Positions 7,232 through 14,100 of a DNA stretch of 20,550 nucleotides are shown here, piece by piece. The notes below the pieces were generated by a model. It ran no database searches and was not told where the DNA came from. It saw only the letters and a list, made by a program, of their open reading frames with translations. A program made the translations under genes and the position numbers. The DNA comes from CAWKEY01 sp963848675 (GTDB taxonomy: Bacteria > Pseudomonadota > Gammaproteobacteria > Methylococcales > Methylomonadaceae): positions 1 to 20,550 of the forward strand of contig CAWKEY010000013.1 of the NCBI GenBank assembly GCA_963848675.1, in the 5' to 3' direction. Within the stretch, counting starts at the first letter, position 1. Each line of letters begins with the position of its first letter.

Positions 7232-7272
7232 ATGGTAGGCTGATTGTGAGTGATTGTCAATTGACAATCACT
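7232..7272 (-). promoter_or_regulatory. Promoter and 24-bp palindromic operator of the HicA-like module
   Basis: On the minus strand TTGACA (7260-7255) and TACCAT (7237-7232) are spaced by 17 bp. The -35 box lies inside a perfect 24-bp palindrome, 7249-7272 (left arm AGTGATTGTCAA). An additional TGATTGT half-site lies at 7241-7247. Binding of the antitoxin here would block RNA polymerase, giving the usual autorepression of such modules. Confidence 0.8.
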
Positions 7273-7287
7273 GATTTGTTGCTAACA

Positions 7288-7318
7288 GAGGTCGTAATAG
7301 AGTTTCTGAAAAAAACGT
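7288..7318 (+). repeat. Left terminal inverted repeat of the Tn3-like element
   Basis: This 31-bp sequence is exactly the reverse complement of 8212-8242. It begins GAGGTCGTAATAGAG and ends AAAAAAACGT, and starts 16 bp from the operator palindrome of the toxin module. Confidence 0.9.
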
Positions 7319-7332
7319 TACTAAGGTCAAAC

Positions 7333-7402
7333 CCGACATTCCATACCCAATTAGCATCCTATTGATTTTGAATGCTTATTTTCTAATGGTGCGGAATGTC
7401 GG
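7333..7402. repeat. Dyad near the left end of the Tn3-like element
   Basis: CCGACATTCC (7333-7342) and GGAATGTCGG (7393-7402) form a perfect 10-bp inverted repeat around a 50-nt loop. Each arm is next to a direct copy of GGTCAAAC (7325-7332 and 7401-7408). It may be part of the resolution site or a binding site for a transposition protein. Confidence 0.55.
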
Positions 7403-7503
7403 TCAAACTATACCGATAAGCTTTTGTTTTATAAATATGAATAGTGCTTAACACAGTTTTTCCTAATTTTCCGACACATTCACTATTTTGACCTTCCTGT
7501 GAA

Positions 7504-7632
7504 CTGTGCATTTGAATCAAGGTCTAGCTGCACACGCAAAAGACGGGGCTGTGTTGTGCATTTGTACTTGAAATTGATTAAATGCACAACTTATAATATG
7601 CACGCATCCTATACGCACAAAATGACCTGAAA
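7504..7632 (+). promoter_or_regulatory. Putative res region and resolvase promoter
   Basis: A perfect dyad GTTGTGCATTT (7553-7563) / AAATGCACAAC (7580-7590) has the size of a resolvase subsite. Further copies of the half-site TGTGCATTTG occur at 7505-7514 and 7556-7565, and TATGCACG lies at 7598. A promoter TTGAAA (7568-7573), 18 bp, TATAAT (7592-7597) lies within the dyad region, so resolvase binding would repress its own gene, as in Tn3 relatives. Confidence 0.6.
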
Positions 7633-8193
7633 ATGAGCGCAGTAAAAATTGGCTATTGCCGAGTATCAACCAGCGGGCAAAATATGACCGCCCAATTGGA
7701 GTTATTACACAAAGCCGGATGCCAGGAGATTTTCAAGGAAAAAATATCAGGTAGTAATAGTGCTCGACCCGAGTTACGGAAATTGTTGGATTACATCCGT
7801 AAAGGCGATACCGTCACCGTGACAAAATTGGATCGGTTAGCCCGGTCAACCAAAGACTTACTGAGTATTGCCGAAGAAATAAAAAAGAAGGGTGCAGACT
7901 TGGAGGTTTTAAATATCAATTTGGATACAAAATCCCCGACCGGACAATTGATGCTCACCATGCTGGCCGCTATCGCTGAATTTGAAAAAGGAATTATGTT
8001 GGAACGTCAACGGGAAGGTATTGATGTCGCAAAAGAGGACGGTAAATACAAAGGCCGTAAACCGATTGAAGAAACAAAGTTGCAGCAAGTGCAAACCCTC
8101 GTCGAGGGAGGTATAAGTGTCAGCAAAGCAGTTTCTGAGGTTGGAATCGGCAGACGTACTTATTACAAAGCGATTGAAGAAGGCCGGATTTAG
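7633..8193 (+). CDS. Serine resolvase of the small Tn3-like element
   Basis: The 186-residue protein has the resolvase fold signature: IGYCRVSTSGQN with catalytic Ser12, KLDRLARSTKDL with the conserved arginines, and LTMLAAIAEFEKGIMLERQREGI. It ends in a helix-turn-helix (SVSKAVSEVGIGRRTYYKAI). It is normal in length for Tn3-type TnpR proteins. It would bind the res-like region just upstream and resolve cointegrates or plasmid dimers. It is the only gene between the 31-bp inverted repeats. AT-rich codon use sets it apart from the mobilization genes that follow. Confidence 0.93.
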   Translation: MSAVKIGYCRVSTSGQNMTAQLELLHKAGCQEIFKEKISGSNSARPELRKLLDYIRKGDTVTVTKLDRLARSTKDLLSIAEEIKKKGADLEVLNINLDTKSPTGQLMLTMLAAIAEFEKGIMLERQREGIDVAKEDGKYKGRKPIEETKLQQVQTLVEGGISVSKAVSEVGIGRRTYYKAIEEGRI

Positions 8194-8211
8194 CGCCTAT
8201 TTTCCTTAGCG

Positions 8212-8242
8212 ACGTTTTTTTCAGAAACTCTATTACGACCTC
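8212..8242 (-). repeat. Right terminal inverted repeat of the Tn3-like element
   Basis: It is the exact reverse complement of 7288-7318. It ends 45 bp before the 3' end of the relaxase C-terminal reading frame, so the insertion may have trimmed sequence downstream of the mobilization operon. Confidence 0.9.
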
Positions 8243-8287
8243 TTGTACAACTGTTAAGTTTATAACCCAGGTGATTTTGTCCACCAC

Positions 8288-9088
8288 TTACCTTACCAGG
8301 CTCGACTCACGCGCTGGCTGCTGCGCCGTTTTTTTCTGCACTACCCGCATCCTCTGCCGCTCGCTCTCGATGCTGGCTTGTAGCTCAGGATTGCCGATCT
8401 TAAAGCCGTGTTCCGCCGCCAACTTGACGCACAGGGTTTTGTATTCGGCATTGCCGTTGACCTGAAAGCTGCCCCATTTCTGCGCGGATAACTGCAAGGC
8501 CGCCAGTACGCAGTCCCGATTCCGCCAGTCGTGAATGTCGATCTCCCGGCCTTTGTCGATAAAAGAGGCGGTCTGGGTCGCTTCGTCTTTCCGGAGGTAA
8601 TGCACCTGTTGACCCTGTATTTTCGGCGTATAGGCCCGGATGTCTCGTGGCGTCGGCGGCTCAGTGGTGTCGCCATTGATTCGCTGCGGATCGCCGTTGA
8701 GATACCGCCATCTATCGGCCAGTTCTGGCTGTTGCTGTTGCCGTAGCCATTGCTCATAATCCGGAAACGGTCGGTATTGTTTGCGTAACTGTTTCCATGC
8801 TTGTTGATGACCTTCCTTCACGCCGGCTTTCTCGGCGGCCTGTTCGGCGGCGAGGATGCTGCGCATGGCGTTCAATAAATCACCCTTGCCTTTCCAACTA
8901 CCTTTTAAAATCGCTTCGCGTTTTGTTTTCTGTTGCGCCGCCAGTTGTTGACGCTCTGCTTCTTGATGCTTGCGAAGTTCCAGTGTCGCGGTGTTCTTCG
9001 CAGCATAGTGGGCTTTCCGGCCTGAAATGAAGGTTTCCCAACCGGGTTGTCCGGCCTGGATCGGGTTCCGGCTTTCGCTCAACAACAT
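8288..9088 (-). CDS. Relaxase C-terminal part with LPD7-like domain (separate frame from the catalytic part)
   Basis: The 266-residue frame contains a charged helical region (30-130), then a domain at about 150-235 (IRAYTPKIQGQQVHYLRKDE, SFIDKGREIDIHDW, AALQLSAQKWGSFQVNG, AAEHGFKIGNPEL) that matches the LPD7 type found at the C terminus of many plasmid relaxases. Its ATG at 9088 overlaps the stop codon of the relaxase catalytic frame by 10 bp in another frame. In related proteins both parts form one chain, so this is either a gene broken by a single-base change or two coupled genes. Translation through ATGTTGTTGA is possible. Confidence 0.75.
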   Translation of the reverse strand: MLLSESRNPIQAGQPGWETFISGRKAHYAAKNTATLELRKHQEAERQQLAAQQKTKREAILKGSWKGKGDLLNAMRSILAAEQAAEKAGVKEGHQQAWKQLRKQYRPFPDYEQWLRQQQQPELADRWRYLNGDPQRINGDTTEPPTPRDIRAYTPKIQGQQVHYLRKDEATQTASFIDKGREIDIHDWRNRDCVLAALQLSAQKWGSFQVNGNAEYKTLCVKLAAEHGFKIGNPELQASIESERQRMRVVQKKTAQQPARESSLVR

Positions 9089-9933
9089 TGTAGCCGGTTG
9101 CTAGGCGGCTCATAAGTCCCCAGCCGTTTTTGCAAATGTGGCAAACTGGCGGCACGGTCAACGCGGCTGGGTTTCACACCGACATCGCCGACAAACAGTA
9201 GGGCCCCGCTACCCTTTTTTTCGTAACGCAGGCCTTTTTCGGCCAGCTGTCGGTGTAACGTTTGCCAATCGCTGGCCGACTTGATGATGGCTGCGCCGTC
9301 CTCAATCGCAATCCGTTCCGCCGATTTTTCGCCGCTGCGTTGCTCTCGGTCTCGCTTGACCTGATCGGGTTGCCGTTGCTTTTCGGTGTCGACGTGCTCC
9401 CGGCCTAGTTCGCCGTTTTCCAAGACCTGATAGCGTCCGTGTTGCTCACGCCGCCAGCCTTGTGTGTGTTCAATGCGTGCTATCGCTTTATGGGCAGCTT
9501 CAATGTCAAAACCCTTATTCGGTTTGATGACTTTCAAGGTATCGGGATGCACCCGGTTGATGACCAGGTGCAGATGGAGATTATCGGTGTCGGCATGAAG
9601 TCCGTAGACGGTCTGATGGTCTTTCAGTCCCAGTTCATCGAGAAATAGGCTGACTGCTTCGTCTATCTGCGCATGGCTGGGTTGTTCGCCGGCTTGCCAG
9701 CTCATGACGTAGTGATTGACGGTATCTTTACTTCTCACCGCTTCCTGGGACAAGGCCAGCATTTCCGCCTTTTGGCTTTTCGAGGTATCTGTTAAAAAAT
9801 TTCTTGATCCAGAATAGACGCATTTCTCGTTTGCATTTTGGTTTTCGGGGTTAAGGATGTAGTCCAGTAGTCCGCCGATGCGGGCGGTTTTGGTGGCGGA
9901 CTTCTTTGGGTTCTTAATTTTTTTGACGACCAT
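9079..9933 (-). CDS. MOBP-type relaxase, catalytic domain
   Basis: The 284-residue frame carries the relaxase motifs: GGLLDYILNPE with the likely nicking Tyr25, NHYVMSW with His74, and the metal-binding HxDxxNxHxH motif (HADTDNLHLH, His113, Asp115, Asn118, His120, His122). It nicks oriT and stays bound to the 5' end during plasmid transfer. It overlaps the upstream MobC-like gene by 20 bp. The frame ends early (RLQCC) while the sequence continues in another frame with the expected C-terminal region, so the full protein would be about 550 residues. The catalytic part alone could still act. Confidence 0.9.
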   Translation of the reverse strand: MVVKKIKNPKKSATKTARIGGLLDYILNPENQNANEKCVYSGSRNFLTDTSKSQKAEMLALSQEAVRSKDTVNHYVMSWQAGEQPSHAQIDEAVSLFLDELGLKDHQTVYGLHADTDNLHLHLVINRVHPDTLKVIKPNKGFDIEAAHKAIARIEHTQGWRREQHGRYQVLENGELGREHVDTEKQRQPDQVKRDREQRSGEKSAERIAIEDGAAIIKSASDWQTLHRQLAEKGLRYEKKGSGALLFVGDVGVKPSRVDRAASLPHLQKRLGTYEPPSNRLQCC

Positions 9934-10234
9934 CGCTTAGATTCTCTATGTAGGCTTTCAGTGCGATCAACGCCTCGGCAGTTTCCTTACTGTTGACGCC
10001 GTTGCTTTCGTTATGGATGTGTTTGAGTAAACCACCTAAGCGGCGTAATTCTTTAATCATGATCGCATCCGCATTGGCGATAATCGGCCTGCCAAAGTAA
10101 CGGCGGCGCACCAGTTCCGACATACTTAATCCGGCCAGGTCGGCATCTTCACGCAGGCGTTCTTTTTCGCTGGCGGTTAGGCGTAACCGCAGCATTGCAT
10201 CTAGCGGTTCGGTGCCTATTGTTTCGAATACCAT
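9914..10234 (-). CDS. MobC/NikA-like ribbon-helix-helix relaxosome protein
   Basis: The 106-residue protein starts with a strand and helices typical of RHH mobilization proteins (MLRLRLTASEKERLREDADLAG, LSMSELVRRRYFGR) and a C-terminal helical tail with KELRRLGGLLKHIHNES, a pattern common in MobC proteins. It would bind oriT and help the relaxase melt the nic region. It precedes and overlaps the relaxase gene and starts close to the oriT region, the same arrangement as traJ-traI in IncP or nikA-nikB in IncI plasmids. Confidence 0.85.
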   Translation of the reverse strand: MVFETIGTEPLDAMLRLRLTASEKERLREDADLAGLSMSELVRRRYFGRPIIANADAIMIKELRRLGGLLKHIHNESNGVNSKETAEALIALKAYIENLSDGRQKN

Positions 10235-10646
10235 GTGGCTATCTCCAGTTTAAATTCCATTGCTCTTGTAATGGGTGTCGGTGTCGTAGGATTCGTTTCG
10301 GTCATGATCAGTCATGGCTTTTGGTGACATCGCTTTGAAGTTTTTAGTGATACGGTGTTGCGTTTGTCTTGAATGTAAGCAGCATCAGCGCCGCATAGCC
10401 GGGGTTCAGGGGTGTCCCATGACAGGATTGAGCCGGACTGTGAGAAGCGTAGCGCCGAATGGTCTGGCGTACCTTGGAATCATATACGCTAGTATGTGTA
10501 TTCCAAGGGCCATCCTGTATATGTTATTAGGTGTCTATAAAAATAATAATCTTAGACTGTTTAAAACAGCTTTTCAATCGCTATAAATCGTTTTATGCTA
10601 TTAATGGATAAATACTATTTAACACAGTTGGCAACGTGGGGATTAT
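10235..10646. other. Origin of transfer region (oriT) between divergent mobilization operons
   Basis: The region has no gene. At its right side, CCTTGGAATCATATAC (10472-10487) and GTATGTGTATTCCAAGG (10492-10508) form an inverted repeat, followed by GGGCCATCCTG|TAT. ATCCTG (10512-10517) matches the nic core of MOBP-type plasmids (YATCCTG|Y), which puts the nick between 10517 and 10518 on the plus strand. Transfer would start rightward and bring the relaxase genes in last, as in RP4 and R64. Opposed promoters for both operons must also lie here. Confidence 0.82.
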
Positions 10647-11051
10647 ATGGGATACAGCAATGAAAAATTAGGGGCGATTGCGGCTAAGTTAAAAACAATG
10701 CCTGTCATCGAGAAAAAGAAGCAGGAACATAGTAAACAGGATGCGGTAAAAGTGCTTGCAAAAGAGATAGCGGCCTTGCAAAAGCGTGGCTATACGCTGG
10801 ATCAAATAGCGGAAACATTAAGGGGAGAAGGTCTGGATATCACCACCCCTACCCTTAAGAGCTATTTACAGCGGATTAAAGCCGGAAAAAATAAGGGACA
10901 GAAAGAACCCAATAATGAACCCAAAAAAGAGACTCAAAAAGAACAAAAAAACAGGATGACGCCAGAAAATAAAAAACCAGCTGACACCGATAAATCAGAG
11001 CCATCGTCTAAAGTATCGTTGACACCGAAACCCGACAGCGACGATATTTAA
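10647..11051 (+). CDS. TraK/StbA-like oriT-proximal DNA-binding protein
   Basis: The 134-residue basic protein has a helical core (VKVLAKEIAALQKRGYTLDQ, IAETLRGEGLDITTPTLKSYLQRIK) that looks like a helix-turn-helix at about 50-77, followed by a low-complexity Lys/Glu/Pro-rich tail. GGGG lies before the ATG. It is the first gene after oriT, is followed by a P-loop ATPase and a membrane protein, and has the same length as RP4 TraK (134 residues), which binds and bends oriT. R388 StbA is an alternative analogue. The gene order gives more support than sequence, so no symbol is assigned. Confidence 0.68.
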   Translation: MGYSNEKLGAIAAKLKTMPVIEKKKQEHSKQDAVKVLAKEIAALQKRGYTLDQIAETLRGEGLDITTPTLKSYLQRIKAGKNKGQKEPNNEPKKETQKEQKNRMTPENKKPADTDKSEPSSKVSLTPKPDSDDI

Positions 11052-11102
11052 TCAATAAAAAAGACGACTACATAAACAGCTTAATTTAAGGAAAAATCAA
11101 TC

Positions 11103-11786
11103 ATGGCTAAAAAAATATATTTGATCGGCGGTAGCAAAGGCGGGGTTGGCAAAAGCATGGTGTCGATGGCAACCATTGACTACCTGCAAGAACAAGGCGA
11201 AAGCATTTTGTTGATTGAATCGGATACCAGCAATCCCGATGTCTGGAAAGGCTACCACGAGTGCGTTGCCACTGAACTGGTCAATCTGGATGAGGCGGAC
11301 GGCTGGATACAACTGATTAATCTATGCGATAGCAATCAGGATAGCATCGTGGTAATCAATACGGCAGCACGTAACAACACCGGCGTCAGTGCCTACGGCA
11401 CCACCCTGAATAGCACTCTGGCGGAACTGCAACGCGATTTGGTCACGCTGTGGGTGATTAACCGGCAACGGGATAGTCTTGAACTGCTCAAAGACTACAT
11501 GGACGCTATTCCCGACACCCTCGTGCATGTGGTCAGAAACGGCTACTTCGGCGACGAAAAGAAGTTCGAGCTTTACAACAGCTCTAAAACGCGTAGCGCC
11601 GTCGAAGCGCGCGGCGGTCAATCGCTAAACTTTCCGGATTTGGCGGATCGGGTTAGCGATGACCTTTACAGCAAACGGTTGAGTATCGCCAAAGCCTTAA
11701 AAGAACTGCCAATAGGTAACCGGGCTGAACTGTCGCGATGGCAAGGCGAAGTGAAGAAAACCCTGGCGGCAGTTATTCATGAGTGA
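11103..11786 (+). CDS. TraL/StbB-like P-loop ATPase of the mobilization region
   Basis: The 227-residue protein begins MAKKIYLIGGSKGGVGKSMV, a ParA/MinD-type deviant Walker A motif (residues 10-18, signature lysine at 12, Lys17). Further ATPase elements are ILLIESDTSNPDVWKGY (switch I region) and DSIVVINTAARNN (Walker B-like). RP4 TraL and R388 StbB have a similar size, start and position behind an oriT-binding protein. R388 StbB positions the plasmid for conjugation. The stop codon overlaps the next start (ATGAGTGA), indicating coupled translation. A true partition ATPase is unlikely because a separate ParA operon exists at 16334. Confidence 0.8.
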   Translation: MAKKIYLIGGSKGGVGKSMVSMATIDYLQEQGESILLIESDTSNPDVWKGYHECVATELVNLDEADGWIQLINLCDSNQDSIVVINTAARNNTGVSAYGTTLNSTLAELQRDLVTLWVINRQRDSLELLKDYMDAIPDTLVHVVRNGYFGDEKKFELYNSSKTRSAVEARGGQSLNFPDLADRVSDDLYSKRLSIAKALKELPIGNRAELSRWQGEVKKTLAAVIHE

Positions 11787-12420
11787 ACTGGACGACAGCT
11801 TTGCCAAGCTGCTCGGTAGACAACCCAGTGATGCGGAACGACAACAACTCTATACGGTTAGGGATGCACTCGGCCTAAAAAATAATGATGCGCTGTGGTT
11901 GGTGTTGATGGCATTACAACACTACCAGGACCAGTACGAGCGGTTCCCGAACGCAATAGCACTCGCTGCCAAAGAGACATTGGCCAATTTCAAGGCGACA
12001 GCGGATGCAACTGTAAAAGCATCAGCGGAAGCAGCCAAGGCGGATTTAGCACAAGCTGTAGCATTAGCCGCGCGAGAGGTGGCATACCACACATCAGCTA
12101 AACAAATGTGGCAGTGGGCGGGCGGGTGCATCGCAGTGGCCTTCCTGTGTGTCAGTATATTCGGCTGGTACATGCATAGCAACGGCCATGATGACGGCTA
12201 TAACAGCGGCTATGGCGTTGGCTACTCCGAAGCCAGGGACGAAAAAGCGGCGGCGGCTTGGGCAAACACACCAGAGGGCAAACTGGCCTACCGCTTCGCC
12301 CAGTCTGGAGAACTCCAGCGGCTAGCTAAATGCCAAGGCAAAGGATGGACGGTAGAAAAAGGCAACTGTTTCCCCTACGCCTTTCAAAACAAAGGAACCT
12401 ACGGCTGGCGCTTGCCTTGA
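11779..12420 (+). CDS. TraM/StbC-like membrane protein of the mobilization operon
   Basis: The 213-residue protein starts with a conserved-looking block (LGRQPSDAERQQLYTVRDAL, GLKNNDALWLVLMALQHYQ, 12-50), then an Ala-rich helix (60-105), one membrane segment at about 113-131 (WAGGCIAVAFLCVSIFGWYM) and a C-terminal domain with a Gly/Tyr-rich start (GYNSGYGVGYSEARD) and two cysteines (CQGKGWTVEKGNC). It overlaps the ATPase gene by 8 bp. It could anchor the relaxosome or ATPase to the membrane. The function is inferred from operon position; I do not recognise a named family with certainty. Confidence 0.68.
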   Translation: MSELDDSFAKLLGRQPSDAERQQLYTVRDALGLKNNDALWLVLMALQHYQDQYERFPNAIALAAKETLANFKATADATVKASAEAAKADLAQAVALAAREVAYHTSAKQMWQWAGGCIAVAFLCVSIFGWYMHSNGHDDGYNSGYGVGYSEARDEKAAAAWANTPEGKLAYRFAQSGELQRLAKCQGKGWTVEKGNCFPYAFQNKGTYGWRLP

Positions 12421-12472
12421 CCGGCACGCCACATTTTCTGGCTAAGTGGAACAGCCGGGAAATAATAAATTA

Positions 12473-12545
12473 GTTTATTTGTTTATTACTTTGTTTGTTT
12501 ATTAGTTTATTTATTCTTTTATTTCATTTGGTGCTATAGTAGAAC
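12473..12545 (+). promoter_or_regulatory. AT-rich tandem repeats and likely promoter upstream of kfrA
   Basis: About five adjacent 8-nt units of the form GTTTATTT / GTTTATTA run from 12473 to 12515. They are followed by TATAGT (12535-12540), a possible -10 box, and AAAGGAG before the start codon. Repeats of this type before kfrA genes could be the binding site for KfrA, which represses its own promoter in known plasmids. No good -35 box was identified. Confidence 0.5.
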
Positions 12546-12567
12546 TATCAACTTAAAGGAGAACCCC

Positions 12568-13482
12568 ATGCGCCCTGTCGAATTCGCCCCTGAAGCCATT
12601 ATTCAAGCAGGTCAGGAACTGAGAGACGCCGGTCGCAATATTACTGGTTTTGCCTTACGTCAGAAAGTTGGTGGCGGGAACCCGAGTCGGCTTAAACAGG
12701 TTTGGGATGAGCACTTGGCCAGCCAGTCTGTCACCAAAGCGGAACCTGTGGCTGAATTGCCTATTGAGGTGGCAGAAGAGGTGGCTATCGTCACTAGGGC
12801 GTTAACAGAGCGCCTTTCAATACTGGCCGTTGAACTGAACGACAAGGCTGTGAAAGCGGCAGAGCGCCGGGTCGCAGAAATGGTTAGGGCGGCGGGTGAT
12901 CAACGCGAACAGGCAGAGCGGGAATTAGCTGATGCCTCGCAAACGGTCGATGACTTGGAAACCAAACTGGACGGGATGAAGGCCGAAACCGAAGTAGTGG
13001 AGAACCGACTGGCTGAAACTCAGGCGACCAGTCAAACGCAGGCCGTAGAGTTGGCTAAATTGCGCGAACGCCTTGCCTTGATTGAGCAGACTGCAAAAAC
13101 AGCTGGCGAACAATATGCCGTCGAGCTTGCACGATTGCGGGATGAACTGGCCGAACAAAAGCAAGCTTATCAACTCCTGGCCACCGAACGTGACCAGGTA
13201 CGTGCTGAACTGGCGACCGTCAAAGCGCAGGCAACCGCTGCCGATCAAACCCACCAAGAACAACGCAAGCGCACAGCCGAGGAAATCCATCGCAATGCCG
13301 AACGGATGACAAAGGCCGAAGCCGCCTGCGACGATGCTCACAAACAAGCCGCTACAGCGCGCGAGGAGGCCGCTAATTTACGCGGACAGCTTGAGGCCAT
13401 GCAAACCCAAGCCGTTGAGCTAATACAAGCTCTCAGTAGCCATCAGTCAGCAAAAACCGCTGGGGGGAAGAAAACCAATTAG
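12568..13482 (+). CDS. kfrA: KfrA-like DNA-binding coiled-coil protein
   Basis: The 304-residue protein has an N-terminal domain (1-110; AGQELRDAGRNITGFALRQK, VGGGNPSRLKQVWDEHL) matching the KfrA_N type helix-turn-helix domain, followed by about 170 residues of alanine- and glutamate-rich coiled coil (ERELADASQTVDDLETKLDG and so on). KfrA proteins of IncP and related plasmids bind operator DNA, repress their own gene and help stable inheritance by linking plasmids together. AAAGGAGAACCCC before the ATG is a strong ribosome-binding site. The gene stands alone behind the mobilization operon. Confidence 0.87.
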   Translation: MRPVEFAPEAIIQAGQELRDAGRNITGFALRQKVGGGNPSRLKQVWDEHLASQSVTKAEPVAELPIEVAEEVAIVTRALTERLSILAVELNDKAVKAAERRVAEMVRAAGDQREQAERELADASQTVDDLETKLDGMKAETEVVENRLAETQATSQTQAVELAKLRERLALIEQTAKTAGEQYAVELARLRDELAEQKQAYQLLATERDQVRAELATVKAQATAADQTHQEQRKRTAEEIHRNAERMTKAEAACDDAHKQAATAREEAANLRGQLEAMQTQAVELIQALSSHQSAKTAGGKKTN

Positions 13483-13783
13483 AAATATTCTTGGCTATAT
13501 CGACCTGCCCTACCCGATTCTTTCCTGGCATAAACAAAAAGCCTTAATTGAACGGTATCGTGGCGTTCGTGCTGTTGTGTTATGAGGAATTGATGGTGTC
13601 TAAAAACAATAAAAAGACAAAAAACAGTCTGACTGGTATAATTGCCACAAGTGGCAATTAAGGAAGAGGGAAGTATCTCAACCTTTTGGTCTTGGTAAAT
13701 CTAATGAAAACCGCATGATTTACTTTCTGAGTGTTTAGATGCTCCGTTAATTCATTACTGACACTTCTATAGCCGGATCAGCT
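13483..13783. other. Non-coding stretch with an orphan palindromic operator
   Basis: No supported gene. TAATTGCCAC (13639-13648) and GTGGCAATTA (13651-13660) form a perfect 10-bp inverted repeat with a 2-nt centre. TATAAT (13637-13642) overlaps its left arm, like a repressor-controlled promoter pointing right, but no intact reading frame follows. It may be the control region of a lost toxin-antitoxin operon. Confidence 0.5.
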
Positions 13784-14078
13784 TTAACGGTGAGCATCAT
13801 TATTGTTCTTGTGTGCCTCATAATAAGCCCGTAGGATTGCATTAATCCGGGTTTGAACCCCCTGCCATGCCCTTTCAGCCAGTCAAGAAAGTTCTCGTCC
13901 AGCCTTAAGGTAAGCTGTTTTTCGGAAGGCTAATAAACCGTAGTTTTGGTGAAAAAGCTCTCATCCAGTTCCGGACTATCGGAATAATCGATGTCCCGGT
14001 TCTTCAGTGCGTCAATTCTTTTCAAATCGCTTTTGATAGATTTTTGTCTGAACTCGCGAAAATCAGAATATTTTGACC
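13784..14078 (-). pseudogene. Broken BrnA-type antitoxin gene
   Basis: Reading the minus strand from about 14078 gives SIKSDLKRIDALKNRDIDYS, then DSPELDESFF, an in-frame TAG (13930-13932), then PSEKQLTLRLDENFLDWLKG and HGRGFK. After a one-base frameshift it continues RINAILRAYYEAHKN. The DIDYSDxPELDESF block and the QLTLRLDxxxLDW...RINAILRAY block are hallmarks of BrnA antitoxins. One nonsense codon, one frameshift and no clear start make it non-functional. The expected BrnT toxin gene to the right is missing or unrecognisable. Confidence 0.8.
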
Positions 14079-14100
14079 TATAAAATCATTATCCAATAGT

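Larger units (their letters stand above)
7288..8242. mobile_element. Small Tn3-like element with 31-bp inverted repeats carrying only a resolvase
   Basis: Positions 7288-7318 and 8212-8242 are perfect 31-bp inverted repeats (left end GAGGTCGTAATAGAG). They flank 893 bp that hold a res-like region and one serine resolvase gene. There is no transposase gene. The left end GAGGTCG recalls Tn3-family ends (GGGGTCG), and a resolvase with its own res site is typical of that family, so this looks like a non-autonomous Tn3 derivative mobilised in trans. No clean 5-bp target duplication is visible (TAACA on the left, TTGTA on the right), so later rearrangement or different exact ends are possible. Confidence 0.8.

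Noticed and set aside
7283..8247. Five-bp target duplication of the Tn3-like element
   Set aside because: Flanks TAACA and TTGTA are not direct repeats.
13475..13586. Frame encoding IDLPYPILSWHKQKALIERY after kfrA
   Set aside because: No start codon and only about 36 codons long; may be a remnant but cannot be supported.
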